Shown here in pieces: positions 28,022 to 35,588 of a stretch of DNA of 64,000 bases; position 1 is the first letter of the stretch; every line of letters starts with the position of its first letter. The position numbers and the translations under genes were made by a program. Source of the DNA: Cereibacter_A azotoformans (lineage in GTDB: Bacteria > Pseudomonadota > Alphaproteobacteria > Rhodobacterales > Rhodobacteraceae); assembly GCF_003050905.1 (NCBI RefSeq), contig NZ_QAOT01000012.1; one strand, given 5' to 3'. The notes below the pieces were generated by a model. The model searched no databases, was not told the DNA's origin, and saw only the letters and a list, made by a program, of their open reading frames with translations.

Positions 28022-28567
28022 TCAACTCATGTGCTGGCGCAGACGTTCCAGCGCGAGCCGGATGCGCGACTTGATGGTGCCTAGGGGAAGCCCGGTCTCG
28101 ACCGCAAGTTCCCGGTGGGTGAGGTCGCCGAAGAAGGCGCGCTCGATAAGGGCGCGCTGCGCCTCGGGGAGGAGGGCGATCGCGCGGCCGAGGCGGTCGT
28201 TCTCCTGCTGCATTTCATAGACGTCGGCCTGATCGGGCTCGGCGTCCGGCCCCCAGAAGAGATCCTCGGGCTCTGGCTGGCGCGATTTCCGCAGCCCGTC
28301 GATCCGCCGGTTTCGCGCGATCGTGAAGATCCAGGTCGCGGCCGACGCCCGCGACGGATCGAAGAGATGAGCCTTCTGCCACACCGTTGCCATCACATCC
28401 TGCGCACATTCCTCGGCCTGTGACTCCGTGCTGCCGGATTTCATCAGGAAGCCCTTCACCCTCGGCGCGAAGTGCTGGAACAGCTCCGCGAAGGCTGCCT
28501 CGTCCCGATGATCCCGGATCGCACGCATGAGTGCCACCCAGTCCGTCCCGTTACTCTTGTCCGTCAC
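28022..28567 (-). CDS. rpoE: ECF sigma factor RpoE (singlet oxygen response)
   Basis: The 181-residue group IV sigma factor has region 2 (FAELFQHFAPRVKGFLMKSG; ECAQDVMATVWQKAHLFDPSRASAATWIFTIARNRRIDGLRK, which binds -10) and region 4 (LPEAQRALIERAFFGDLTHRELAVETGLPLGTIKSRIRLALERLR, which binds -35). It directs the response to singlet oxygen when released from ChrR. It is followed by chrR with overlapping stop and start. A sigma-E type promoter can be read upstream (28667-28696), in keeping with autoregulation. It is divergent from the operon starting at 28786. Confidence 0.96.
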   Translation of the reverse strand: MTDKSNGTDWVALMRAIRDHRDEAAFAELFQHFAPRVKGFLMKSGSTESQAEECAQDVMATVWQKAHLFDPSRASAATWIFTIARNRRIDGLRKSRQPEPEDLFWGPDAEPDQADVYEMQQENDRLGRAIALLPEAQRALIERAFFGDLTHRELAVETGLPLGTIKSRIRLALERLRQHMS

Positions 28568-28666
28568 AGCAGGCCTTTCCCTCGTCGCCCGCGGGAGAGG
28601 ATAGGCAACCGGTCGCCCGCTTGCATCCGTATTTTTCGGTCGGTCCCTGCCGTGGTCCTTACGCCC

Positions 28667-28696
28667 TGTTTACGCCCCGCGGGGCCGTCTGGATCA
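28667..28696 (-). promoter_or_regulatory. Sigma-E (RpoE) promoter for rpoE-chrR
   Basis: On the minus strand TGATCC (28696-28691), an 18-nt spacer and TAAACA (28672-28667) match the TGATCC-N18-TAnnnA pattern known for R. sphaeroides RpoE targets. It is about 100 nt upstream of the rpoE start, consistent with autoregulation. Confidence 0.75.
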
Positions 28697-28728
28697 CTCG
28701 GGCGGATCGAGAAAAACTCCCGACCGAC

Positions 28729-28758
28729 TGATCCGGGCCGCGTGACGCCGCGTATCAA
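28729..28758 (+). promoter_or_regulatory. Sigma-E (RpoE) promoter for the divergent operon
   Basis: TGATCC (28729-28734), an 18-nt spacer and TATCAA (28753-28758) share the -35 and the spacing with the promoter facing the other way. The operon's first ATG is 28 nt downstream of the -10, allowing a short leader with a GGGAAGG ribosome site. Confidence 0.75.
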
Positions 28759-28785
28759 CCGCACATAAGAGGGAAGGTGCAGGGC

Positions 28786-30078
28786 ATGCCATTCGAGACG
28801 TCTGAGTTCGCGCGCCGGCGCGTCGCTGTAATCGGTGGAGGGGTCTCGGGGATGGCGGCGGCGCATCTGCTCGCCCGCGATCACGCGGTGGTCCTGTTCG
28901 AGTCCGAGAAGCGCCTCGGCGGCCATGCAAGGACGGTTCTGGCCGGCAAGCGCGGCGATCAGCCGGTGGATACGGGCTTCATCGTCTTCAACAAGGTGAA
29001 TTACCCGCACCTGACGCGGCTCTTCGACGAGCTCAAGGTGCCCGTCGTCAAGAGCGACATGAGCTTTGGCGCCTCGGTGCGCGGCGGGCGGCTGGAATAC
29101 GGGCTCAAGGACCTGAAGGCCGTTTTTGCGCAGAAGCGGAACGCCCTCGATCCGCGCTTCCTGAACATGCTGATGGATGTGCTGCGCTTCAACGCGCACG
29201 CGATGGAGCATGCCGACGATCCCCGCATGACGATCGGCGAGCTTCTGGCGCGGCTCGAACTGGGCAACTGGTTCCGCGACTATTATCTGCTGCCGATCTC
29301 GGGGGCGATCTGGTCCACGCCCTCGCGCGGGATCCTGGATTTTCCCGCGCAGGCGATGCTGCGGTTCTTCGAGAATCACGCGCTGCTGTCGCACACCGGG
29401 CAGCATCAGTGGTACACGGTGGCGGGTGGCTCGATCGAATATGTGAGCCGCCTGCAGGCGTCGATGGCGTCGCGCGGGGTGGATCTGCGGCTCGGCGCTG
29501 GAGTGGCGGGCGTGCGGCGCGAAGGTGGCGGCGTGCGCGTGCGTGCCGAGGGCGGCGATTGGGAGGCGTTCGACGAGGTCATCTTCGCCACCCATTCCGA
29601 CGATACGCTGCGGCTGCTGTCGGATGCGACCGAGGCCGAGCGCTCGGCGCTCGGGTCGGTGCGCTATCAGCCGAACCGGGCGGTGCTCCATTCGGACACG
29701 TCGGTCATGCCCAAGCGTCGGGCGGCCTGGGCCTCGTGGGTCTATCTTGAGCCCGAGGATCCGCAGGCGCCGATCGACATCACCTACTGGATGAACTCGC
29801 TTCAGCCGATCCCCGAGGACGATCCGCTGTTCGTGACGCTGAACGGCAACCGGCAGGTGCGCGAAGAGCTGGTCCATGACGTCGTGACCTTCCGCCATCC
29901 GGTCTATGATCTGGCCGCGCAGCTGGGCGTCGCGGCGCTGCGGATGATGAACGGCGAGCGGCAGACCTGGTTCGCCGGGGCCTGGATGCGGAACGGCTTC
30001 CACGAGGACGGCTTTGCAAGCGCCGTGGATGTGGTCGAGGCGATGCGCCGCCGCGCCGCCACCCCGGTCGCGGCCTGA
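28786..30078 (+). CDS. FAD-dependent oxidoreductase (amine-oxidase fold), furan fatty acid pathway
   Basis: The 430-residue flavoprotein has the dinucleotide-binding motif VAVIGGGVSGMAAAHLL and the continuing FESEKRLGGHARTV. Further amine oxidase/desaturase-like segments are DTGFIVFNKVNYPHLTRLF and the C-terminal FAGAWMRNGFHEDGFASAVDV. By position and sequence it is the counterpart of the R. sphaeroides gene (RSP_1091) needed for furan fatty acid synthesis from methylated unsaturated acyl chains. I believe this is UfaD or UfaO but cannot decide which. The start at 28786 fits the GGGAAGG site; a GTG at 28777 would add three residues. It leads a five-gene sigma-E operon. Confidence 0.85.
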   Translation: MPFETSEFARRRVAVIGGGVSGMAAAHLLARDHAVVLFESEKRLGGHARTVLAGKRGDQPVDTGFIVFNKVNYPHLTRLFDELKVPVVKSDMSFGASVRGGRLEYGLKDLKAVFAQKRNALDPRFLNMLMDVLRFNAHAMEHADDPRMTIGELLARLELGNWFRDYYLLPISGAIWSTPSRGILDFPAQAMLRFFENHALLSHTGQHQWYTVAGGSIEYVSRLQASMASRGVDLRLGAGVAGVRREGGGVRVRAEGGDWEAFDEVIFATHSDDTLRLLSDATEAERSALGSVRYQPNRAVLHSDTSVMPKRRAAWASWVYLEPEDPQAPIDITYWMNSLQPIPEDDPLFVTLNGNRQVREELVHDVVTFRHPVYDLAAQLGVAALRMMNGERQTWFAGAWMRNGFHEDGFASAVDVVEAMRRRAATPVAA

Positions 30079-30086
30079 GGCGCGCC

Positions 30087-30836
30087 ATGTGGGCCGAGCA
30101 TGTTCAGGGTGAGACCTTTCATGAGCGCAAGGGCGCGCTCGGGAACAGCTTCCGCTACGGGGTGGATTACCTGATCGTCGATCCCGAGGCGGTCGAGGGG
30201 CCCGCGCTCTTCTCGCGGAACCGGGCCAACCTGATCGCGCTGCACGACCGCGACTACGGCGGTGAGCCGGGGCAGGGCCGGGGCGTCGCCTGGGTGCGCG
30301 AGGTGCTGGCGGCGCAGGGGATGGCTCCGGCCGCACGCATCCTTCTGCTGACACAGCCGCGGGTGATGGGGCATGTGTTCAACCCGGTCAGCTTCTGGCT
30401 CTGCCACGATGCCGAGGGGGCGCTGCGCACCGTCATCGCCGAGGTGAGCAACACCTTCGGCGACCGTCACTGGTATCTCTGCGCCAAGGAAGACGGCTCG
30501 GTCATCGAGCGGACGGATACGCTGACGGCGGCCAAGATCATGCATGTCTCGCCCTTCCAGCCGATCGAGGGCGGCTACCGCTTCCGCTTCGACATCCGCG
30601 AGGACCGGGTGGGGGTCTGGATCGACTACAACTTCGCCGAGGGCGGGCTCTATGCCACACTGACGGGGCGCCGGGCGCCGCTGACGAACGCCGGCATCCT
30701 GCGGGCCTGCCTGCGCCGGCCCTTCGGCTCGCGGCGGGTGCTGGCGCTGATCCACTGGCAGGCGCTGAAGCTCGCGCTGAAGGGCGCCCGCTACCGCAGC
30801 CGGCCGGCGCCGCCGCTGCAAGACGTGACCCGGTGA
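30087..30836 (+). CDS. DUF1365 family protein
   Basis: The 249-residue protein matches DUF1365. Segments seen are EHVQGETFHERKGALGNSFRYGVDYL, ILLLTQPRVMGHVFNPVSFWLCHD, FGDRHWYLC, KIMHVSPFQPIEGGYRF and a C-terminal ALIHWQALKLALKGARY. In many bacteria this family is encoded next to the FAD protein of the amine-oxidase type and to cyclopropane fatty acid synthase-like enzymes, suggesting a role in modifying membrane acyl chains, but no reaction is proven. It is 8 nt after the FAD gene and overlaps the next gene by 4 nt. Confidence 0.85.
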   Translation: MWAEHVQGETFHERKGALGNSFRYGVDYLIVDPEAVEGPALFSRNRANLIALHDRDYGGEPGQGRGVAWVREVLAAQGMAPAARILLLTQPRVMGHVFNPVSFWLCHDAEGALRTVIAEVSNTFGDRHWYLCAKEDGSVIERTDTLTAAKIMHVSPFQPIEGGYRFRFDIREDRVGVWIDYNFAEGGLYATLTGRRAPLTNAGILRACLRRPFGSRRVLALIHWQALKLALKGARYRSRPAPPLQDVTR

Positions 30837-32038
30837 CGGCGAGGCTTCTGCCGTGGTCGCTTCTTGCGGGGCTGATCGCGGCTGCGGGCCTGCCGATCTA
30901 CATCCATGCGCCGAAGGTCTATGTGGACGAATACGGCCTGAGCCTGGGTGCGCTGGGCGCGGTGCTGGCCGCGCTCCGGCTGGTGGATGTGGTGCAGGAT
31001 CCCGCGCTGGGATGGCTGGCCGAGGTGACGCGCCGACGCAGGGCCGGCATGGTGGCGGGGGCGGTGCTGCTGCTCGCGCTGGCGATGGTGGGCCTCTTTG
31101 CCGTGACGCCGCCGGTCGCGCCGCTCCTGTGGTTCGCGCTGATGCTGGTCGTGCTCTTCTCGGCCTTTTCCTTTCTCACCATCGCCTTCTACTCCGAAGG
31201 GGTGGGCAAGGCCGCGCGGCTGGGACCGGGCGGGCATCTGCGGCTGGCCGGCTGGCGCGAGGCCGGGGCCTTGGCGGGCGTCTCTCTGGCGGCTGTCGCG
31301 CCGGTCGTGCTGGGCAGCTTTGCCCTCTTTGCCTGGGGCTTTGCGGGGCTTGCGCTGGTGGCATGGTTCGCCATGCGCCGTGAATGGGCGGGCCTGGCCG
31401 AGCCGCCGCGGCCCGACCTGCGGGCGGTGCTGCGCGATCCGATGATCCGGCGGCTTCTGCTGCTGGCTCTGGTCAATGCGGCGCCGGTGGCGGTGACCTC
31501 GACGCTTTTCCTGTTCTTCGTCGAAAGCCGCCTCGACGCCGCCGGCTGGGAGGGACCGCTGCTTCTGCTGTTCTTCCTCGCCGCCGCGGCGAGCGCGCCC
31601 GGCTGGAGCCGCGCCGCCCGCACCCGAGGCGCGAAACCCGTGCTGCTGGCGGGCATGGCGCTGGCCGTGGCCTCCTTCGTCTTCGCCTTCACGCTGGGGC
31701 CGGGCGAGATCGTGGGTTTCGCGCTGATCTGCGCGGCGTCGGGTGCGGCGCTTGGGGCCGACATGGTGCTGCTGCCCGCGATCTTCGCGCGCCATCTCGC
31801 ACGCACGGGATCGGGAGAGGCCACGGCCTTCGGCCTCTGGTCCTTCGCCTCGAAACTCGCGCTTGCGCTGGCGGCGGCCTCGGTCCTGCCGCTGCTGCAA
31901 CTGGCCGGCTTCACGCCGGGCAGCACCGGGCCCGAGGGCGCGCTCCTCCTTCTGTCGGTGCTCTACGCCCTCGTGCCCTGCGCGCTGAAGGTCTTCGCCA
32001 TCCTCCTCCTGCTTGCCACCCCCATTCCGGAGAGCTGA
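30833..32038 (+). CDS. MFS transporter (GPH-like)
   Basis: The 401-residue polytopic membrane protein has about 12 predicted helices. The N-terminal half shows the DVVQDPALGWLAEVTRRRR motif, similar to the loop 2-3 signature of glycoside-pentoside-hexuronide type carriers. The substrate is unknown; its place in a sigma-E operon of lipid-modifying genes suggests a lipid-related or oxidation-product substrate, which is inference. The start is GTG at 30833, overlapping the preceding stop. Confidence 0.82.
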   Translation: MTARLLPWSLLAGLIAAAGLPIYIHAPKVYVDEYGLSLGALGAVLAALRLVDVVQDPALGWLAEVTRRRRAGMVAGAVLLLALAMVGLFAVTPPVAPLLWFALMLVVLFSAFSFLTIAFYSEGVGKAARLGPGGHLRLAGWREAGALAGVSLAAVAPVVLGSFALFAWGFAGLALVAWFAMRREWAGLAEPPRPDLRAVLRDPMIRRLLLLALVNAAPVAVTSTLFLFFVESRLDAAGWEGPLLLLFFLAAAASAPGWSRAARTRGAKPVLLAGMALAVASFVFAFTLGPGEIVGFALICAASGAALGADMVLLPAIFARHLARTGSGEATAFGLWSFASKLALALAAASVLPLLQLAGFTPGSTGPEGALLLLSVLYALVPCALKVFAILLLLATPIPES

Positions 32039-32041
32039 CCC

Positions 32042-32602
32042 GTGACCCCGTTCCTGTTCCTCGTCCTCGGTGCCCTCGTGATCCTCGGCCTTGCCCTCGT
32101 GCGTCACCGGACGCTGGCCTTCGCGGCGCAGCGGCCGGCGGATTATGCCGGCAAGGGGCCGGTGCTTGACCCGCGGCGTGATCTGGCCGGGCCCCTGCTG
32201 TGCGAGGGCGTGATCTACGGGCCGACCGGCCGCGTCACCTCGCGGTTCGTTGCGGACATGGAGGGGCGCTGGGACGGAACCTCGGGCGTGCTGACCGAGC
32301 ACTTCCGCTACGACAGCGGCGCCACCGACCGGCGCGAGTGGCGCTTCACCCTCGGCAACGATGGGACGCTGCGTGCACAGGCCGATGACGTCGTGGGCAC
32401 GGGACTGGGAAAGGCCGAAGGATCAGCCCTTTGCCTGCGCTACCGGCTGCGGCTTCAAGATGACGCAGGGGGGCATGTGCTGGATGTGATTGACTGGATG
32501 TACCGTCTGGAGAATGGCACGATCATCAATCGGAGCCAGTTCCGCAAGTTCGGGATCAAGGTGGCCGAGCTTGTGGCGACACTGAGACGGATCGAGAGAT
32601 GA
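32042..32602 (+). CDS. DUF3833 family protein
   Basis: The 186-residue protein has an N-terminal membrane segment (about 4-22, FLFLVLGALVILGLALV). A lipocalin-like body follows: GKGPVLDPRRDLAGPLLCEGVIYGPTGRVTSRFVADMEG, the segment TLGNDGTLRAQADDVVGTG, and the closing VIDWMYRLENGTIINRSQFRKFGIKVAELVAT. This matches DUF3833, whose members share this operon context in many proteobacteria. The fold suggests binding of a small hydrophobic molecule; function is unproven. GTG start at 32042; it overlaps the SDR gene by 4 nt. Confidence 0.82.
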   Translation: MTPFLFLVLGALVILGLALVRHRTLAFAAQRPADYAGKGPVLDPRRDLAGPLLCEGVIYGPTGRVTSRFVADMEGRWDGTSGVLTEHFRYDSGATDRREWRFTLGNDGTLRAQADDVVGTGLGKAEGSALCLRYRLRLQDDAGGHVLDVIDWMYRLENGTIINRSQFRKFGIKVAELVATLRRIER

Positions 32603-33336
32603 GAGACTTTGTAGGTAAGCGGTATTGGCTCATCGGCGGAAGCGAGGGCCTCGGTCTCGCGCTGGCGAAGAAACTGAGCGGGGCCGGGGCGCGGGTCATC
32701 CTGTCGGGCCGCGACGAGGCGCGTCTGGCGGAAGCGGTCGAGGCGATGCCCGCCCCGGCCGAAGCCGTCGTGATGGATGTGACCTCGGAGGCCTCGATCG
32801 AGGCGGCGCTGGCCAAGGTCGGGGCCTTCGACGGCGTGGTCTATCTCGCGGGGACCTACTGGCCGATGAAGGCGCAGGAGTGGGAGACGGCCAAGGTCGA
32901 GGCGATGATCGACACCAACCTGTCGGGGCTCGTGCGGCTGGTCTCGGCGACCCTGCCGGGCATGATCGCCGCGAACCGCGGGCATCTTGTGGTGGTGGGC
33001 AGCATCGGCGGCTATCGCGGCCTGCCCGGCGCCATCGGCTATTCCGCGAGCAAGGCGGGCGTCATGGCGCTGACCGAGTCGCTCTACGCCGACCTGCGCG
33101 GCACGGGCGTCGAGGTGCAGCTGGTGAACCCCGGCTTCATCCGCACGCGGCTGACGGAGAAGAACAGGTTCCGCATGCCCTCGATCATGGAGCCGGAGAA
33201 GGCCGCGCAGCACATGTTCGAGCATATGTGCTCGGACAATTTCCGCATGAACTTCCCGCTGATGTTCGCCTCGTTCTTCCGCTTCTCGCAGTTGCTGCCG
33301 GACGGGCTGTTCTACCGGCTGCTCGGGAAGGGCTGA
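32599..33336 (+). CDS. Short-chain dehydrogenase/reductase
   Basis: The 245-residue classical SDR has the cofactor motif LIGGSEGLGLALAKKL, the catalytic serine in VGSIGG, and Y/K in IGYSASKAGVMAL, followed by VNPGFIRTRLTEK. Cofactor preference is not certain. It is the last gene of the sigma-E operon, overlapping DUF3833 by 4 nt, and is followed by a double hairpin. The substrate is unknown; the operon suggests an acyl chain or its breakdown product. Confidence 0.88.
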   Translation: MRDFVGKRYWLIGGSEGLGLALAKKLSGAGARVILSGRDEARLAEAVEAMPAPAEAVVMDVTSEASIEAALAKVGAFDGVVYLAGTYWPMKAQEWETAKVEAMIDTNLSGLVRLVSATLPGMIAANRGHLVVVGSIGGYRGLPGAIGYSASKAGVMALTESLYADLRGTGVEVQLVNPGFIRTRLTEKNRFRMPSIMEPEKAAQHMFEHMCSDNFRMNFPLMFASFFRFSQLLPDGLFYRLLGKG

Positions 33337-33354
33337 GCGCGCGCCTGCGGAACG

Positions 33355-33396
33355 GCGGGGGGCTGTCTGCCCCCCGCGCCCGTCCGGGGGACGGGC
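33355..33396. terminator. Two adjacent GC hairpins ending the sigma-E operon
   Basis: A perfect 9-bp stem with 5-nt loop (33355-33377) is directly followed by a perfect 8-bp stem with 3-nt loop (33378-33396). They begin 19 nt past the SDR stop and continue into the dispersed repeat. No T run follows on the plus strand. Confidence 0.65.
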
Positions 33397-33428
33397 TCCC
33401 CCCGAGGATATTTGTGCCAGAATGAAAG
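33397..33428 (-). repeat. Dispersed CTTTCATTCTGGC element (copy 2)
   Basis: On the minus strand CTTTCATTCTGGC is followed by ACAAATATCCTCGGGGG and then by GC hairpins, the same order as in copy 1 at 15511. It sits 14 nt past the stop of the convergent gene at 33442. Confidence 0.65.
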
Positions 33429-33441
33429 GCGCGGGGGCCGG

Positions 33442-34497
33442 CTAGAGAGCGGCCGCGTGGCGGTCGAACTCGACCTTTGCGCGGGCCCAGACGCCTTCGT
33501 CGAGGCGGTCGAGCGCCAGAAGCGAGGGAAGCAGCTGGGCCGCATAATCCTCGCTGCTCTCGACGGGCAGGAGCGAGGGCAGGTTGTCGATCGCCATCAC
33601 GTCGAGCACCGGGTCGGCATGGACGCGAAGCGCCGGCGCCGACCAGCGGGTAACGCGGTCATAGACCCTGATCGGCGAGAAGTCCGAGGTCGGGTCGCAG
33701 GCGATGTCTCCGATGACGCGCAGCGCGCGCGGGGCGTCGAGCGCCTCGGCCGGCACGAAGACCGGGCAGCCCGGCCGCGCGAGGATGCAGTTGAGAAAGA
33801 TCTCGTGCTCCAGCACCTCGGGGAAGGGGCCGCCGTGCGCGGTTTCGGCCATGTCCCAGCGGGTGACGGCGAGGCCCATGGACTCGCAGAGGTCGGCCGC
33901 GCCGGTGCCGACGCGGCCCTGCGCGCCGATCACCAGCGCACGCGGCTGCTGTGCATTGGAAGCGGTCAGTTCGGCGGCGAGATCGGCCAGCAGACCCTCT
34001 CGTCCGGGCCAGGTCGAGACGGGATCGCAGATCCCGCCCCGCGCCTGCGCCGCCCAGCATTTCAGCGCGACGGCGGCCCCGGCGTAGCCCGCCCAGTAGC
34101 CGAAGGCGGCGACGCGGCGTCCGGTCTCGTCCACCAGCGACTCAAGATCGTAGAGCGTACCGCCGGCCGCCTTGAACCGCTGGAGGAGGATGCGCCCTGC
34201 GGGCTGGCCCTTGTAGGCGTGGCCGAAGAGGATGTGGCGGTGGGGGAGGGGGCTGCCGTCCTCGGGCAGCTCCTTCAGGCCGAAGATGATCGCGTCGGCG
34301 GGTGCGGAGGGCCAGGAGTTCTCGGGGGCGATGGCGCAGCCCGCGGCGGCGTAGCCTTCGATCGAGAGGGCGCGGACGCGGCTGGCCTCGACCGTCACCC
34401 GGATGCCTTTGGCCACCAGCGCCGCTGCGCCTGCGGGCGTGAGCCCCACGCGTTCCTCGTTCGGCCGCTGTTCGGCCCTCACCCACAGATGCGTCAT
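33442..34497 (-). CDS. Saccharopine dehydrogenase-like protein (L-lysine-forming type)
   Basis: The 351-residue protein resembles eukaryotic LYS1 / alanine dehydrogenase-type enzymes. It begins VRAEQRPNEERVGLTPAGAAALVAKG, with IIFGLKELPEDGSPLPHRHILFGHAYKGQ in the first domain. The nucleotide-binding segment VIGAQGRVGTGAADL lies in the second domain, followed by FLNCILARPGCPVF and VIGDIACDPTSDFSPIRVYD. It would split saccharopine to lysine and 2-oxoglutarate or run in reverse; the bacterial role (lysine degradation or another amino acid) is uncertain. The start overlaps the WGR gene stop by 4 nt. The open frame extends upstream but without similarity. Confidence 0.85.
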   Translation of the reverse strand: MTHLWVRAEQRPNEERVGLTPAGAAALVAKGIRVTVEASRVRALSIEGYAAAGCAIAPENSWPSAPADAIIFGLKELPEDGSPLPHRHILFGHAYKGQPAGRILLQRFKAAGGTLYDLESLVDETGRRVAAFGYWAGYAGAAVALKCWAAQARGGICDPVSTWPGREGLLADLAAELTASNAQQPRALVIGAQGRVGTGAADLCESMGLAVTRWDMAETAHGGPFPEVLEHEIFLNCILARPGCPVFVPAEALDAPRALRVIGDIACDPTSDFSPIRVYDRVTRWSAPALRVHADPVLDVMAIDNLPSLLPVESSEDYAAQLLPSLLALDRLDEGVWARAKVEFDRHAAAL

Positions 34498-34739
34498 GCG
34501 CTGCCTTCGATGGTGGTGCGGTAGCCGCGCCGCCGGGCGCGCTGGTGCCAGCGCTCCGCCGCAAGGCAGGCATCCCGCAGGTTGGAAAACCAGGTGACGA
34601 GCCTCCGGCCGGCCCGCCCGGGGCTGCGGCGGCCCCATTCGCGCAGGACGGTGTATTCGCCGAAGAGGTTGTAGGCGAGTTCCACCCGGTAGAAGCGGGC
34701 GGGGCCGTCGGTGTCGCTCAGACAGAGATATGTCAGCAT
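34494..34739 (-). CDS. Stand-alone WGR domain protein
   Basis: The 81-residue protein is essentially a single WGR domain: the strand FYRVELAYNLFGEYTVLREWGRRS holds the signature Trp-Gly-Arg, followed by the helix NLRDACLAAERWHQRARRRGY. WGR domains bind nucleic acid ends in PARPs and occur in the regulatory protein MolR. Single-domain versions in alphaproteobacteria have no known function. The stop overlaps the start of the saccharopine dehydrogenase-like gene (ATGA), so the two are translated together. Confidence 0.85.
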   Translation of the reverse strand: MLTYLCLSDTDGPARFYRVELAYNLFGEYTVLREWGRRSPGRAGRRLVTWFSNLRDACLAAERWHQRARRRGYRTTIEGSA

Positions 34740-34824
34740 CTGGGGCCTCCGGTGGCGGTCTTGTTGCCAGAGATACCAGATCTGCCACGGCTGGACAGGG
34801 GGGAAAGGCTGCCCGGCCGGGGGA

Positions 34825-35040
34825 TCAGGCCGGAAAGCGGCCGCCCTGCCTCATGCCGAGGGGGCGTTCGCGGCGCTCGGCGCAGGGTTGGGACAACTCG
34901 GAGGAGAAAAGCTCTTTCAGCTCTTCGCGTGTCAGGATCTTGGGTGTCTTGAGGCTGATGGCGGGCTGGCGTGGGGCCCTGAGAAAGAAGGGCCAGCCCA
35001 GGCGGAAGGCGGGTTTCTCGCCGTCGTGGATAAGTGTCAT
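34825..35040 (-). CDS. Small hypothetical protein
   Basis: The 71-residue product starts at the ATG at 35040 (MTLIHDGEKPAFRLGWPFF). It contains RQPAISLKTPKILTREELKELF and a basic C-terminus (ERRERPLGMRQGGRFPA). I do not recognise a family. The plus-strand frames here are also open, but the minus frame has a plausible ribosome site (GGAGACGATGGA) and hydrophobic/charged patterning. The frame could start earlier at 35109. It lies upstream of the WGR gene on the same strand, 85 nt away. Confidence 0.5.
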   Translation of the reverse strand: MTLIHDGEKPAFRLGWPFFLRAPRQPAISLKTPKILTREELKELFSSELSQPCAERRERPLGMRQGGRFPA

Positions 35041-35366
35041 TCCATCGTCTCCCCAGAACGAAGCGCTTGCGCGAGCCCTCTCCATCATCCTGCAGCGCGT
35101 GGCAGCCACTGCTCATCCGGATAATGATTCGTTACCCACTCTACCCTCAAACAGGTACTAAGCGGATTTGTGCCGATTATGCGAAAGGGGGTAAAAGCTC
35201 CATCCGTCCGATAATTTCGGCCCGTCCTTGCAAAAAAGTCACAGATGAAGAAAGCGAGCGACGCCAACAGGTTGCGAAATTTTTTGTGGCACAACTAAAA
35301 GGTGTTCAGCTTCCGCCGTTTCCCTCCTTGAGCGCAAATCCAGCCGTTCGACAGGAGACCGACAGA
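35041..35366. other. AT-richer intergenic stretch upstream of the response regulator
   Basis: Compared with the rest of the window this stretch is clearly richer in A and T, with runs such as GCAAAAAAGTC and GAAATTTTTTG around 35230-35285. It probably carries the promoters for the minus-strand small gene and for the downstream regulator. No confident element, repeat or RNA fold is seen. Confidence 0.4.
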
Positions 35367-35570
35367 ATGACGGCTGCCCTGATCCAGCTTGCCCGGACAC
35401 GCCGTCTGCGCGCACTTCGATATCTTCATCGGGAAGGTCTCGAGACGCGGAACGTGTTCGTGGCCGATCCGTCGCCCGAACGGATCCGGGAACGCGCGCC
35501 GCGCACGGCGGAACCTTCAGGCGTTGCCTCTCAGGGAAAACACGCTAAGGTTGTTTCGATGGTCAGGTGA
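35367..35570 (+). CDS. Possible small basic protein upstream of response regulator
   Basis: A 67-codon frame from the ATG at 35367 (MTAALIQLARTRRLRALRYL) has AGGAG 9 nt upstream and ends 18 nt before the response regulator. The product is strongly basic with an amphipathic N-terminal helix and shows no family I know. It may equally be an upstream leader with no stable product. Position and ribosome site are the only support. Confidence 0.35.
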   Translation: MTAALIQLARTRRLRALRYLHREGLETRNVFVADPSPERIRERAPRTAEPSGVASQGKHAKVVSMVR

Positions 35571-35588
35571 CGGAAGTCGGAGTAACGG

